A stretch of DNA of 64,000 bases from Rosa chinensis (GCF_002994745.2 NC_037094.1:24529001-24593000), one strand, 5' to 3'; numbered from the stretch's first letter, positions 11,519 to 23,690 are shown. Made by a program: numbers and translations. The notes: a model not told the origin generated them from the letters alone.

Positions 11519-12427
11519 AACTTGAATGTACTGACTATTTTCAGCTAAATTCTACAGCCAACAGAAAGGGTTATAAATAAAAGTAAGTAAACTGAAGTGG
11601 ATGAGGTATGAAAGCATGACACCAAAAACTCTCTTCGGCATTTCATCAAACGCCTTCACAATGACCCAAAAAAGTTCGGTTGAGTAAAACTCATTTTGGG
11701 TCTGAGAAGATTTAATTGAACTTATATTCTCAGACCCAAATAAGGGTTTGAGATTCTCTCAATTGGCAAGTTCTTGGGTTTTGCTCCGAGCTGCAGTCAA
11801 AATCAAAGGTATGCTTCTTACCTCTGTTTATACAAAATCACATTCAGAGAGGTGCTCGATTACTGGATTTGTGGGACTATGAACAAGCTATAGGTAGGAA
11901 AATTTGATTCATTGGATCTTTTAGGAATCAAACATTAGCTGTTTGCATAAAATGCTTCAAGAAATTCTTTTGGCAAATATCTCATGCATTCTACTTCTTT
12001 GAATACGTGGAGCTTTATTTGCATGCTTAATCTGTTTCTGAGTGTCGAAAGTTGATCTGAGATGATTGATGGATAAATATCTTGACTTAAGTTATATTAC
12101 AATGACTGGATTTTGCTGTTTGGAAATTCCTTGGTTGTTCACCCAAAAATGAAAACTAGCTGATTTCCAGTGTTTTGTAGTTAAGGAACAATCAGGTCAA
12201 TTTATGTTCACATAGATATATGTGCTGATCTTCTTACCATTCTGAAAGAGATGGGATGATATGACAACCATGAGTTTTACTGATAACTAAAGCCTCGGGA
12301 AGAAATTTTTATAATTGATTTGATTCACAAACTTGTTGAGATTGCTTCTTTGTAATTCTGTAATCTTATTACCATTCTGGAATAGAAAGGATCATATTGT
12401 ACTTGGGCATTTGGTGGTTTTTTGCAG
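11519..12427. other. Intergenic leading into duplicated unit A
   Basis: No coding signal is seen. From about 12020 the sequence matches unit B from about 55955. Between about 56105 and 56150 unit B carries an extra stretch that is absent here. Confidence 0.4.
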
Positions 12428-12830
12428 TGTATTGGTACACAGCGGCAGGGTGCATGGTGGACATTACTAGGCCTTTATCAGGCCGATGCTTTCCGATCAT
12501 TGGTACACATCTGGTTCTCAATTTTCTGTCATGCATCTGCTGAATTGTGTTGACAATTTTTGCATTTGTGGATGACTTAAATTTGATTGTCATGATTTTA
12601 CTACATCAATCCTAGTTGTGGTTTTACATTAATTCAGAAAGTTTCAGAAGCATGTAGGACACAAAGTGGGTAACTTAGGTTGCTAATCATTGCTGAGCAT
12701 TATTCTCTTACCATGCCATTAAGATTTGTGTTTCTCATGAACAAATTTGATGATGAGAGGGTAACCAAAGAAGATATAAAGAGGGCACTAGAAGAGCAGT
12801 GTGGTGGTGAGGAAGATGTATTTCTTATTC
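12428..12830 (+). other. Conserved exon-like segments of unknown origin
   Basis: After a TTTGCAG acceptor, 12428-12502 reads 'CIGTQRQGAWWTLLGLYQ' up to a GT donor. 12713-12826 reads 'PLRFVFLMNKFDDERVTKED'. Both frames are kept in unit B (56409-56484 and 56686-56800) with few changes. I do not recognise the protein. They lie before the PCI-gene exons on the same strand but do not resemble the parts of that family that I know. Confidence 0.35.
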
Positions 12831-13368
12831 TCCATGCACTATTGCTTCTGTTTTTCCTGCTTAAATGTATTCAGTAAAATGTTAACCCTGAAGTCCTAGT
12901 CCTTTCTCATAATTTTCTCATGCTTCGACAGCTACCCTAGACAAACCCTGGGTTTAACACTCCTTTCAAATTTACAAAATATTCACACGCTCACATGCTG
13001 GTGTACGTAAGTGAAACTGACAAGGACAAAATACTCTGTATGTATGTCTATGTATAATCTGGTGTACATGGGTTTAATAACACTCCTTTCAAATGAACTG
13101 AATGTATCCATAATCTGGTGTACATACAAGTGCTTGCTGCAAATGTTCATTGGCATTATAGACTTTAAGGGGTGTATTTATAGGGGAGGGAGGGAGGGAA
13201 AATAACTACTTTTGTTGTGCTGGTACATTCTATATCCTGAATAATGTTCATTCTAGCATTGCTGGTTGGGTGGAATGTGAAGTGAACAGAGTCAGACCCA
13301 AAACTTATAATGCTATAGTTTCCATTCATTCATTTGACTTCTAGTTGAGAACATCCTTGCTTTTGCAG

Positions 13369-13970
13369 TATGGAAATGTTGTGCAAGCTCTAAGAAGAGG
13401 CGACCTCCGACTTCTTCGGCATGCTTTTCAAGAGCATGAAGACAGGTATGAATTGCTTTCATTGTGAAAAGCTGGAGATTGTACTGCATTTTCTATGAGA
13501 TGCTAATTTATTTCAAATATATCAGGTTCTTTAGGTTTGCTGTATATCTTGTCCTAGAGAAGCTAGAACTTCAGGTCTATCAGAGATTGTTGAAAAAAGA
13601 TGTAAGTTCCCAAGCAACTATAAATCCGCCCTCTGACAGTATAATTTCTCTGAAGATTCAATTCATGATGATGCTTTCTTCATTGTGCAGTTATATTATC
13701 CAAAAGCAGAAGGACCCAAGCAAAGCTCACCAGCTGAAGTTGGAAGTAATTGTCAAAGCATTGAAATGGTCATTGATGTGGATGAGGTACTTGCTCTGCT
13801 GTCCCTTTCAATCTTGTTTTATTTCCAGTTTCTGTTGTTGATAGGCTATTTAATCAAATATCTGGTCAAATTTGTAGGTGGAGGGCATAATGGCGATGCT
13901 AATACACAAAAGTCTGGTAAAGGGATACTTTGCACACAAGAGTAGAGTTGTGGTTTTAAGCAAGCACTGA
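13369..13970 (+). pseudogene. EER5/THP1-type PCI-domain gene fragment, copy A
   Basis: Four C-terminal exons are visible: 13369-13445 ('VVQALRRGDLRLLRHAFQEH'), 13526-13601 ('YLVLEKLELQVYQRLLKK'), 13691-13786 ('YIIQKQKDPSKAHQLKLEVI') and 13878-13970 ('HKSLVKGYFAHKS', stop). This is the PCI domain of the plant EER5/human PCID2/yeast THP1 family, a subunit of the TREX-2 mRNA-export complex. The join of exons 2 and 3 is out of frame because of one extra A in the A-run at 13592-13597. A second loss of bases lies near 13768, where a conserved loop is shortened. The N-terminal two thirds are not found. All exon borders are GT..AG. Confidence 0.8.
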
Positions 13971-14219
13971 TATCCAACTCTTATGCAAGTCCATAACAAT
14001 AAATTATACTCTGCTAGTATTATTAACTTGAAAGACTCTAAAATATAGTTGAATAAACATAACAGAATTAGAAAAGAACTAGAACAGTATTAGCTTTACC
14101 AATCATCCATGGGGTTTGCTGTTCCTTTTTGCCATGTTCACCGTCATTGTGATATAAATTCTATCTTTGTACCATCCGATAATTTTAGGTTGCCATACTA
14201 ACATAATAAAATTCTAGGT

Positions 14220-14420
14220 TTCTGATACCATTAGTTTTCTTACTTTCTTTGTCTCTGGAGAATTGGAGATACCAGGATCTTGAGACTTGAGTAGTCCCAT
14301 CTTTGGGGGATTTCAGTGTTAGCAGTGGTCCGGAAAGTTCAAATTTCTATTTATGCAGAGGAAATAAAACTATGAAGTTAGAATTCTTCCTGACAATTAT
14401 TTTATGATTAGTCCAACGCT
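14220..14420 (-). pseudogene. RLP C-terminal remnant (unit A)
   Basis: On the - strand this stretch aligns with the end of the LRR region of the RLP at 51900-52060: 'gaattcttcctgacaa' at 14383-14398 and 'gttagcagtggtc' at 14319-14331 match 'gaattcttcctgacaa' and 'gtcagcggtggtc' there. No frame stays open. It shows that an RLP once lay between the PCI gene and the kinase in this unit. Confidence 0.6.
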
Positions 14421-16458
14421 TCTGCCTGTCATGATGATGAAATAATAAATTTATCTCAGATTTTCCATGCAATGTTATCTTTATTTTTCTGAAAGGCTAG
14501 TGTTATATTTCTGCTCTGACCTACTGTATTGTACAGAAATATGCAAACCTAGTGGCTAATAAGTGGTTGATGATTTGGCCTTTTGACATTTACTTTGGTT
14601 GCTTTATCAGAAGTTGTCAACTAATTTGCTAAAACACTCAAAACGGTATTAGTTTGTTAAATTAAGCTACGTTAATATTTGCATGAAGCCCTTTTTCTTC
14701 TTCATGGAAAAGATGGTAATTTTGAAGGGACATTGAACTTTCCTACAAGAACTACTTTCTTGTTCATCAGCAAAAACAAGAAGCATTCTAAAGTCTTGAA
14801 ATTAGGGAGGTTTGAGATCAACAGGGATGAACTGGTGGCTGTTAAAACTCAATTCAAGAAAGAGATAAGTGAAGTAAAGAAACCAGTTTGATATAGATCT
14901 TTAGTTTTTGTGCATTTCTATGAGCTGCAAAATATTTATACATCTCTAAACTCCACCTGCCTGCACCCTCTTTTTTTTTTTTTTTTTTTTTTTCTGTCAC
15001 ATATGTAGACATGATATTGTTTGTTTCCAACATTAAGTATATCAGAAAGGGTTAGTATGAGTCTTCCATTTCCTGCAGGGTAGCTATATTGAAACAATAA
15101 GCAAAGAAAATAGAAATTAGAGCTGATATATTGGAAGTTGTAGATGCTTTCACTAAGAAGCATGAACGCATATTACTTGACACACTGGACTAGGTTGACA
15201 ACTATTCTCAAGAGTCGTCTGAACATCCCCTAAACTAGATGACAACTTGGTTTGAATGAACATCAACTGACCATTCAGGTAATGAAGAAATATACGGGGA
15301 ATAGTTTAACCATCTTAAGCCTCAGCATCTGATGCCAAGTATGCCTTGCTTATAATTAATTACTTCTTTTATCCCTCACTCTTTCCCTTTGCTTTTTTCC
15401 CACTATATAATAGTAATTAACTATATACTCGGATACTCAGTTTGTACATAAAGATGCACTTAAAACAAATTTTCTATACAAGAACAGTTTCCTTTTCTTC
15501 CTGGACATTCTTCTCTTTGATAAAACGGACAAAAAGGCCGGTGCCAGTGGAGTTGCACTCTGACAGTCTTTCATAGTTTCATTCCATTGAGGAACTTTAA
15601 CTGTTTGGTTAATTTTTCCATTTTTTCTGTCTGTTTTATTCCCCTTGGTTTTTCTCCATTACTGCTTGGCTGATTGGTTTTCTTAGTCTTGGATGTTGAA
15701 TGATTGTGATGGTAGCATTGAATGGTCTTATAATCTGATCCGAAAGAGTTGTTATTATTAGATAGTGAATTATATTACCTTGTTTTTGGGGTTGAATTAT
15801 TCCTAAAGAATAGTTATATATATATATATATATATATATCTATATATATCTTCATGTTTTGACTATACTTCTAGTAGTGGCCCTGTTCTGCATTTGTTAA
15901 TAAACATATGGTTTTTAAATGATTAGTACATGTGTTCTTTTTAGTAGATTTATTGGGTCTGGGATTTTATATACATGTGGAGAGAATATCATCATTTGTA
16001 GTGTTAGCAAGAACCAAAAGGAAAGTGAATAGAATTAGGCAAATGGATTTCATGTAGTGTTCCAAAAGCATTCCTAAAGTTAATGGTAAATAGACTTGTT
16101 TCTCTCAGCTGGAAAACATATCATGCAGCGTTCTTTTGTCTGATAATGCTCTTACCTGTTACTAAAGAAAGAGATTTTTTCTCTCAAGAACTTGAATTGG
16201 AACAGATCGTCAAATTTTGTGGATGGATAAAAGTATTGATTAAGCCCTTGAGATGATATTGGGCTGTGTAAAGGATACATCTCATTACTCTTTTAAACAG
16301 TTGAGAATGACTCGCACATTCAACTGAACTCTAAGTTCAAAGTTATCCTTTTTTAAACGCCCATTTTGGAGACATTGTGACATTTTGTGCCTCTCTGTCA
16401 TTTTATCTATTTAGTTGTCAAGCTTATGGTTCGTTGCTGTTTTCAACTTTTCATTTAG
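14421..16458. other. Intergenic part of unit A with AT microsatellite
   Basis: No supported gene. 14679-14891 stays open on the + strand and has counterparts in units 1 and B, but unit 1 is frameshifted and the predicted peptide shows no kinase features. A T-run lies at 14970-14993 and an (AT)n at about 15813-15850. The glycine-rich loop and N-lobe of the downstream kinase, which should lie here, are not found. Confidence 0.4.
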
Positions 16459-18333
16459 GGTCATAAAGAATGGCTTGCAGAGGTTCAATTTCTTGGTGTG
16501 GTAAGTCACCCAAATCTAGCAAAGCTTCTAGGATATTGCTCTATAGATGGAGAAAGAGGGATCCAACGGCTATTGGTATGTGAATATATGCCTAATAGGA
16601 GCTTAGAAGATCATCTTTTCAACAGGGTTTTGAACCCTCTTCCTTGGATCACGAGGTTACCAATAATGCTTGGTGCTGCTCAAGCTCGGATTGGCTTATC
16701 TACACGAGGGACTGGAAGTCCAGGTGAATATAGTTTTCATTTATTTGACCTATGTGTGACCTTGCATTTCCTTTGAGTTTGTTTGGAATGTAGAACTACC
16801 ATATCATGTGAACATGTGACTCATCCATGTGAATTTGACCAATGGAATACCAAATCAATATAATGACCTGCTTAAGCTAGTGAAGTATTAGAAGTAGGAC
16901 TAGGAATGTAGCAACTACTTATTACGTCATACATCTTTTACTTGTTTGCTGCATTTATAGTGGCATCTCTGGTTTTGGAACTTAAATTGTATCTGCTAAT
17001 AATATTATTGCCTTCAGTTACATACATTGTTGGACACTGTCACTTCAGTAACTGTCCATTATCTTGATGTATTCTGTTCTCTAAAAGCTTTAGCTGTTGG
17101 GACCCTGTGGTTGTGTCACATAGTATAAGAGTTCTTGAGTTCAAAACCTTCAAATGACAATGCACTCTTCTTTGCTGTCTAGTACAAATCGAAATTGGAC
17201 ATAAAACTTGGGAGTAATATAAAAGAAGCATGAACTAAATTGTCATTATGTAATTTCTGCGCGTTAATTGGTACCCACTGTTTACTTCAAAACACTAGTC
17301 CCCTGATCTTGTTCTTCCATTGCTGTAGCTGAAAGTCAATTAAGGGGAAAAATTTAAATTCTCGCTACTTAAAAATGCTCTCTGTGCTTTAATGTTAATG
17401 TTATAATACTACATCATAGATTTGGTTCAGCTCTGCTTGTGAGCCTGAAACAAAAGCTGTCTTCTATTTTTGCTTCTGCCCATCAATATCCAAATGCTAA
17501 AGCGTGTATTTAAGGATGGTAGATAATGGCTTACCTCGCATGGTAGCTCTTTATTTGTTTGAAGACAAGAATTTTTATGTACTTTGTTGAACCTTTTTTG
17601 TTGCATTGTTTGAATAGGTGATATATCGAGATTTCAAATCCTCCAACGTGCTCTTGGATGAGGACTTTAAGCCGAAGTACTCAGACTTTGGGCTTGCTAG
17701 ATAAGGGCCAAAGGGTGACCGTACTCATGTATCGACAGCAGTAAGTAGATAATAGATGACTTATTTTATTACTACCCCAAGTTCTTTTAGAAATCAATGT
17801 CAACTTCATTTGGAGGTTGGCAGAATCTTGTTTAAATTGCAATATTGAGAGGACAATTGGTATTAGTTATTATTCGCCTTTCTGATTCTTTGCTTCTATT
17901 TAACATTTTCCCTGGTTCATATTGTATTTGCTTTTGTTATCGGGTGGTAGGGACTCATGGATATGCTGCCCCAGAGTATGTTGAAACAGGCCATCTTTCC
18001 ATCCATAGTGACTTATGGAGTTTTGGTGTGGTGCTATATGAGATCCTCACTGGGAGGCGTGTCTTAGAAAGACACCGGCCAACAGCGGAGCAGAAGCTTC
18101 TTTATTGGGTTAGACAGTACCCTGCAGACAGTAAGAAGTTCAGCATGATAATAGATCTGCTCCTGAGAGACCAGTATTCTATTAATGCAGCTCGGAAAAT
18201 CGCCAAGCTGGCAGATAGCTGCCTGAACAAGAATGCAAAAGACCGGCCAACAATGAATCGGGTAGTAGAGATATTGAAGCAAGCTATACAAGATTCACAA
18301 AAGGGTACCAACTCTGTAAATAACAATTATTGA
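16459..18333 (+). pseudogene. RLCK-VII (PBL-type) kinase pseudogene, copy 2 (unit A)
   Basis: Three exon blocks of a receptor-like cytoplasmic kinase: 16459-16723 ('[14 protein letters not shown]', '[18 protein letters not shown]'), 17618-17740 ('[17 protein letters not shown]', DFG) and 17944-18333 ('[10 protein letters not shown]', '[14 protein letters not shown]', ending 'NNNY' stop). Close family members (PBL38/PCRK group) act below pattern-recognition receptors in immune signalling. Lesions: a 4-base insertion CTCG near 16685 shifts the frame before 'AYLHEGL'; a stop TAA at 17702-17704 replaces Glu after DFGLAR; and the last intron acceptor reads CGG instead of CAG at 17941-17943. The N-lobe exons are absent. 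The last exon alone is fully open. Confidence 0.9.
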
Positions 18334-19195
18334 TCTGCATAAATGAGTTCTTGATTTTATTATAAATATAACAAAAGTTTTGAAAAAGGAGAATGGTTGT
18401 TCATCCTCTGATGTGTTTGATCAAATGCAAAACATACAAAGAAGATAAGTTCATAAACAGGTTTCATATAGGGTCAAGTGCAATTGGCTCTTGCTGTATT
18501 GTATTACTTCAAAGTCTGTGATAGCACCTGCCAGATTCTTGGCTCTTTTATGCGTGAGTGATATATGGACTTCTGTATGATATGCTTCTATACTTGCTTG
18601 TTTGATTGTTTAATTAAAATTATTAAATATGTTTGGAGATTTAATTGTTTCCAATTATTGATTGAATACGTATTGTATACGGAAGATTTAAGTAAGAAAC
18701 TAGGAATCTAGGATGGGACAAACTTGGCCGAAGATGTATATTCTTTTGAGTCCTTGACATGAAGATGTATATTCTCGTGTTTCTTAATCAATCCCAAAGC
18801 TCAATTAGGGGTGAAACGCAGTAAAGATGCACAAATTATTTTCATTGAAAAAGTTTCTGTTTGAATTTTGTGTTCATTTTCTGTGGCAGAACTTTTATTC
18901 TGATGGCAGAAACAGATTTGAAGTTCAATAGTAAAAATGCACACCAACTATTTGAGATTTTGCTTGTGCAAGCAAGCCCTGTTTAGTCTCTGCTTAGTTT
19001 TCTACAGTTACCCGTCCGAGCTTGCAGGGTCAATGATGAATCTATTTTATTGATTTTGTACATTTGCTTTAGTATTTGTAACTTTTCAGCATTCAAGTCC
19101 ACAAAGCAGACAATGTAGCTATTTATAGCCAGATTATAGAGATCTTTCTTTCGCTTTATTCATTACTAAACGCACAGGCTATATTTACATTATGA
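18334..19195. other. Intergenic
   Basis: AT-rich sequence downstream of kinase copy 2. I see no gene, repeat array or clear element end. Confidence 0.4.
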
Positions 19196-19345
19196 GTGGT
19201 AAATGTTGGTTGGGCTTCTGTGCTTGCTCGTTACCACTGCAATTGGTTGTTCAAGAGTTGGGAGCTCCAGCATAAGATCGGATTCATATCAAAACGGCCG
19301 AGTACAAGGCAAGAGCACTATAGGGGATACGTCAGTACAATCTTG
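19196..19345 (+). pseudogene. RLP C-terminal remnant, + strand
   Basis: The stretch 'gatcggattcatatcaaaac' followed by 'gtacaaggcaagagc' parallels the end of the RLP at 51665-51730 read on its coding strand ('gattggatttatgtcaaaac', 'gtacaaggcaaaagtgc'), that is, the cytoplasmic tail. The frame runs through, but upstream LRR sequence is not recognisable. It is one of several RLP remnants and the only one in + orientation. Confidence 0.5.
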
Positions 19346-20196
19346 TTCACCTACTCAGTTATTTTCATGATCAGTTGTACTCAACTGCCGTTAGATCTAA
19401 ATCCAATGGTGGAGGATACTGATGGAAAGTAAATAAATTTCAATCACCTTATTGTTATCCAGTGATTTAGATTTTTTTTCTTTTTTTCCTACTAGTCCCA
19501 TTTTGCAATATCCAGACATGTTTTCTTTTGATTTGTACATACTTCCATACAAACGTCCAACTTATTTTGGTTAGAGTCAAGGTCAAGCAAGTCGATCGGA
19601 ATTAATCCACATCAAAGTCTTGATCAAACTTTCGTGTTATTTTCATTCAGCTTTGGGATCCATTGAAAAACTGAATCCATCTAATTGGAAAAAAAAATAA
19701 AAATAAAAACATTAGAAACACTAAGAATACTTAATCAAAAATGGTCTCATTAAACCATATGTATAAGGGTATAATCCGAGAGAGACGATACTCTTTATGA
19801 AAGAAAAAGAGTACTACACACTCTTAAAAACACAAAAAAAATTACAATATACTGCACTGCAAATTAATTGTTCCAACAATACAGTCCATATATATACAAG
19901 TCCATTTGGGATTTTGGGTCATCTTGTAACTTTTATATAGGTTTGATTGTGACACGACCATCTTTGTCTATGAAGAACTTGTGAATATGGACAAGATCAG
20001 CCATAACTACTTGTATATCTTAGTCAAGTCGAACAATTTCCAAAGACTTACCCAAAAGCAAGTCAATTGCAATTTTAACACACACGTATAGTCTCCAAAA
20101 TCTGGTGTCACAAAACGAGCTGAATCAATTTTCTTGCAATAGTTTAACAATTAATTATCGAGCTATTTAAGTTGAGCTGAATTCACTTTCACAAAC
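19346..20196. other. Intergenic with inverted dispersed repeat
   Basis: 19540-19690 is an imperfect inverted copy of 7950-8100, possibly the 3' flank shared by lost RLP genes. No coding signal is seen. Confidence 0.4.
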
Positions 20197-20507
20197 TGAA
20201 AATGATTTGACTGAGATTGGGGCTGTTTTGGAGGGAGTTCGTCTACTGCTGCAGGAGTTTGAGTTAGTGAATTGGAAGCATGTTCGTAAAAAAGCCAATC
20301 AAGTAGCCCATGAATTGGCTAGATCAGCTTTGAAGAGTGTCCAGTCCATGTTTTGATGGGAGCGTGGTCCTCCTTGGCTTAGTGAGTTAGTTGAGGCAAC
20401 AAATGATGTTAGGGGCTGATCTCAGTTTCTGAGATTGTATTAGCTTTCCCTGTATTACTTGTTTGAGTTTAATAGAGAACTTTCCTTGAATCAAAAAAAA
20501 AAAAAAA
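20197..20507 (+). mobile_element. 5'-truncated L1-type LINE, RNase H end and poly(A)
   Basis: The frame from about 20210 reads 'EIGAVLEGVRLLLQEFELV' and then 'VRKKANQVAHELARSA', the C-terminal RNase H block typical of plant L1-like elements, followed after one stop by 'GPPWLSELVE'. A poly(A) run at 20492-20507 follows a short 3' UTR, as expected for target-primed insertion. Only the last 300 bp are present. I could not define a target-site duplication. Confidence 0.7.
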
Positions 20508-20513
20508 CTATCT

Positions 20514-20665
20514 ATGGTTAGTCGGCAGTACCTTCTAACTATCTATGGTTAGTCGGCAGTACCCTTTAACCATCACCTCCTCGTCCAGTCGGCAGTACCC
20601 TCTGATGCGTCCTTGGTCGGCAGTACCCTCCAGGTGGCATGAGATGACTAGTTGGCAGTTCCCTC
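20514..20665 (+). repeat. Degenerate tandem repeat, motif GTCGGCAGTACCCTCT
   Basis: The core 'gtcggcagtacc' occurs four times exactly (near 20521, 20552, 20588, 20616) plus a degenerate fifth 'gttggcagttcc' near 20651, with 27-37 bp spacing. The first two are inside a 31-bp direct repeat beginning 'aactatctatggttagtcgg'. It starts directly after the LINE poly(A). Confidence 0.65.
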
Positions 20666-21223
20666 TAGTCATCGCCTATTTTTGAGATATGAGTATTTAT
20701 AATGAGATTTATGGGACTATGAGATTTCTGAAAGGTGTTCGAAAATGGTGACCAAATTGCATCCACTATTGAACTACGAAATTAGACCTTGATTTAAATT
20801 TCTCTTAATTTTCTTGGATAAAATTGAAATTAATAAGCCTCGATTTAATAGGAGCCATTGATATTTTTTTTCCCTCAAATATGAGCCGTCAGATTCAAAA
20901 TATATCTATTGCTGTTTAAAAAAAAAAACCGACATTAGAACCGTCCATATAAAATGGATGGATCATAGCCGTCCAAAACATAACCATTGTAAACTCACTC
21001 TGGTCAGCTGGGGACATGTATGTCAGGAGAGGCCCACCATAGCAGTCCAAATTCATGGATGTCTTCTCTCTCTAGCGCATTATGGCGCGTGCACGTCGTC
21101 CTCTTCATCCAGCCCAGCGCGTCCTTTTCAACCTCTCCATCGGGGTGTTTCGTTTGGAGTTGGCCTGACCCAGCCCACATGTGTGGCCCCAATCACTATA
21201 GCCAAGTCTTGGTTTTGAAAAAG

Positions 21224-21274
<51 letters not shown>

Positions 21275-21418
21275 ACTTGGTTTGAGTCCAAATTATATAA
21301 TTCCAAGACCAAGTCCCCCTAAAACCCATTGTTGGAGAACCCAAAACATGTTTGAGTCTCAAGTCTGGTATGGCACCCTTATTGTTGGAGTTGCCCATAG
21401 TAGAAAATTTAGTCATGG
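20666..21418. other. Intergenic with (AT)n and MITE-like palindrome
   Basis: No supported gene. The open frames around 20958-21322 lack any family feature. A (AT)n of about 45 bp lies at 21228-21272. It is flanked by imperfect inverted sequences ('aagtcttggttttg' at 21205 and 'tccaagaccaagtc' at 21301), suggesting a small foldback element. Confidence 0.4.
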
Positions 21419-22217
21419 ATCCGGCTTCTCTAAAGTGCATAGTCAGTGAAGTTCGTAAAATTCGTAAAATCTCAATCTTCCAAATAATTCAACGATTAGA
21501 TTTAGAACCACATCACTTAATTAATACTAGTTTATTGGTGTTTTTCTTTTTATACGAGTTACACTGCCGTTAACTCCAAAAATAAAAAAAAAAATTTCCG
21601 TTCAGAACCTCGTACAGCCGTTCACGATAATACTAGTTACCAGATATAGGATCCTCTCCTTGCAACAAATTAAAAGAAGAAAAGGAATGCTAACTTTTTC
21701 TTCCGTTTTGCTTTCATTTAGTCTCCGTCAGTTGATCTCTCACAAACATACTAAAGGGCTTAAGGCTATCAGATTTGTATATATTTCCAATAAATTGTTT
21801 CAGGTAATTATTACAGGGCCTTTAAAATTCAAATATACCTGCAAGGTTTTTCGTTTATAAAATTGGTCATGGGTGCTTCCCATGTTTTGGAAGTTGTTTC
21901 TTGTCATCTATGTTATGGTTGAGGTGAAGAATTGCTTGTTCAGGGGCGTTTCATCAGGTCCTGATTGCCCTATAGCATTTTCAGTTGGTTTTGTATGCGT
22001 ATGCTCAGATCCTAGTCTTTTTATAACTTTGAAGAAGAGAGGATTTCTTTTTTTGATGTAGTTAACGGCAAACAAGTCTCAGTTTGAGCAAAAAGCCTCA
22101 ACATAGATATTAGGTGATGTGGTTCTAAATCTAACCGTTAAATGAAATGGAAGATGGAGATTTCACGAACTTCAGGAACTTCACGGTCTTTGAACTTTAG
22201 AGTAGTCGGATCATATA
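21419..22217. mobile_element. Element with about 100-bp terminal inverted repeats, unclassified
   Basis: 21419-21525 and 22115-22217 are imperfect inverted copies, sharing the inner block 'agatttagaaccacatcac' and, further out, 'gtgaagttc' and 'ctctaaagt'. About 590 bp lie between them with no recognisable protein. The size and long inverted ends fit a MULE-like or other MITE. I could not fix the exact ends or a target duplication. Confidence 0.5.
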
Positions 22218-22476
22218 TTAATGGGAAAGGATCCTCTCCTAAGCAATGAAGTTGCCTAACCTACCTAAGCTTTTATCTATATGTTGACATGTGGATATAA
22301 TGAATCCAACGGTCTACAACTTCTCTCTTTATTAGTCTCTTCCTTCACTCCTCTCTCCCTCTCCTCTCTGTTCTTCTTTACGAGTCTGTCTACAGTGGAG
22401 ACTAAACAAGTAGAGGAGAGTAGCCTGAGGCAAGCTCCAACAGATTGGAATATGATTTCGACACCATTTTCTCTTT

Positions 22477-22632
22477 GAGAAAAATTCAGTCACCGTCCCC
22501 AAACTATGCTGCCAAGGCCAATTTGATACCCGAACTCTCAAAAGTATCAATGTGATACCCAAAGACCTATTTTGACATCAACGTGATACTTCCATCCAAA
22601 ATCTCTGACTGTGCCGTCAACTATGTGGCAAG
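22477..22632 (+). repeat. Pack-MULE 1 left terminal inverted repeat
   Basis: Pairs with 24290-24456 in inverted orientation; 'caccgtccccaaa' and 'gataccc' blocks correspond to 'ttggggacggtg' and 'gggtatc' on the right. Confidence 0.85.
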
Positions 22633-22701
22633 GGTAAAATTGTCTTTCTTTACTAATTAATTATAAAAAAAAGGAAAAAAAAAACAAAGCAAAACAGATC
22701 G

Positions 22702-22703
<2 letters not shown>

Positions 22704-22757
<54 letters not shown>

Positions 22758-22758
22758 T
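22704..22758 (+). repeat. (CT)n microsatellite in Pack-MULE 1
   Basis: Pure CT dinucleotides broken by single extra T. This resembles the CT-rich 5' UTR of plant genes and may have been captured with the LRR gene. Confidence 0.85.
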
Positions 22759-23169
22759 CTATTCCCAATCTGATCCTCTCTCCTTTCTATCACTGGGAAT
22801 GGATTTTTGGATTTATGAAGAACAGCGGAAATGGAGAAATTTTTTTTGATCAAAAGTGTTTGTGGCTTATGAAGAACAATCAGAGTAGCGAGAATCGCTG
22901 CCGATGTCGGTGACAAGGAGGAGACTCTAGTCCAGAGAGCTCAGGTGGAGGTGGACGAACTACTGGTCAGAGCCGGTGGAGGAGAGAGTAGCGGTGATGA
23001 TCCAGGTATTGAATTAGAATCTGGGAAAGAAACAGCATCTCTTAAAAGCAAAACACGCAAATCCTTCTTGGTTCCAAAATCAAACTCCCAACTGCTCAAA
23101 TCCACCCATCACAGAAATCAAGCTCCATTCTAGAAACCTTAGCAGCATAGTCTCATAGAAGTACCACAA

Positions 23170-23690
23170 AAACCTCGATCTGTCAAATAATTCTCTCAAA
23201 GGCTCTGTCCCAGGTTGGTTCTTGTCTCATCCAACCTTAGTCGAAGTCAATCTCTCAAAAAAAAAGTTCGGCAGCAGCTTCGGGTTTGATAACGGTTCGG
23301 TTTCCTCAGTCCAGAAGCTATCTCTCCAGCAACAGGTTCACCAACTCTATTCTGCTTTCTGGTTTCCCACACCTCAAAATCCTCAACCTTTCTCACAACA
23401 ATTTGGGTGCTCTCCCTTCTGATCTTGCCAACCTCACTAATGTCCAACACCTAGACATTTCGAGCTGCAAAATCTCCGGCAGCTTGAAGCCAATCTCTAT
23501 TCTTTGCGCATTGACCTACTTAGATGTCTCAAACAACTCCATGAACGGTTCTTTCCCTTCGGATTTTCCCCCAATTAGTCCCCTCAAAACATTTCGTTCA
23601 ATAATTTCAGAGGTATAGTCGGCTTAGAAGAGTACCAAAAATTTGGGAAAACAGCTTTCTACAAGACTCAACCTTTACATAAGAATAACA
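23170..23690 (+). pseudogene. Captured LRR receptor-kinase ectodomain fragment
   Basis: About five leucine-rich repeats are readable across two frames: '[15 protein letters not shown]' near 23176, then '[18 protein letters not shown]', '[16 protein letters not shown]' and '[18 protein letters not shown]' at about 23370-23580. A further short stretch 'KFGKTAF' near 23640 resembles the segment after the LRRs in CaMRLK-type receptor kinases (At5g45800 group). Frame breaks lie near 23260-23330 and the kinase domain is absent. The LRR type ('LDLSxNxxxGxxP') is that of receptor kinases and not of NLRs. It differs from the RLP family elsewhere in the window, so it was brought in from another locus by the Pack-MULE. 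Confidence 0.65.

Larger units (their letters stand above)
12020..18345 (+). repeat. Segmental duplicate, unit A
   Basis: The block is collinear with unit B (55955-61533) at very high similarity by eye over more than 5 kb, including introns and intergenic DNA. Its kinase half also matches unit C (38541-38750 plus 46636-49050). It contains the PCI-gene fragment, an RLP remnant and kinase copy 2 in that order. Confidence 0.88.

Noticed and set aside
14679..14891. N-terminal exon of the kinase
   Set aside because: Position would fit, but no glycine loop or conserved Lys context is present, and the copy in unit 1 is frameshifted.
17040..17231. - strand 63-codon frame conserved in three units (also 47710 and 60994)
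   Set aside because: Lies inside the kinase intron. Conservation follows from the recent duplication, no family is recognised and the sequences differ as neutral DNA does.
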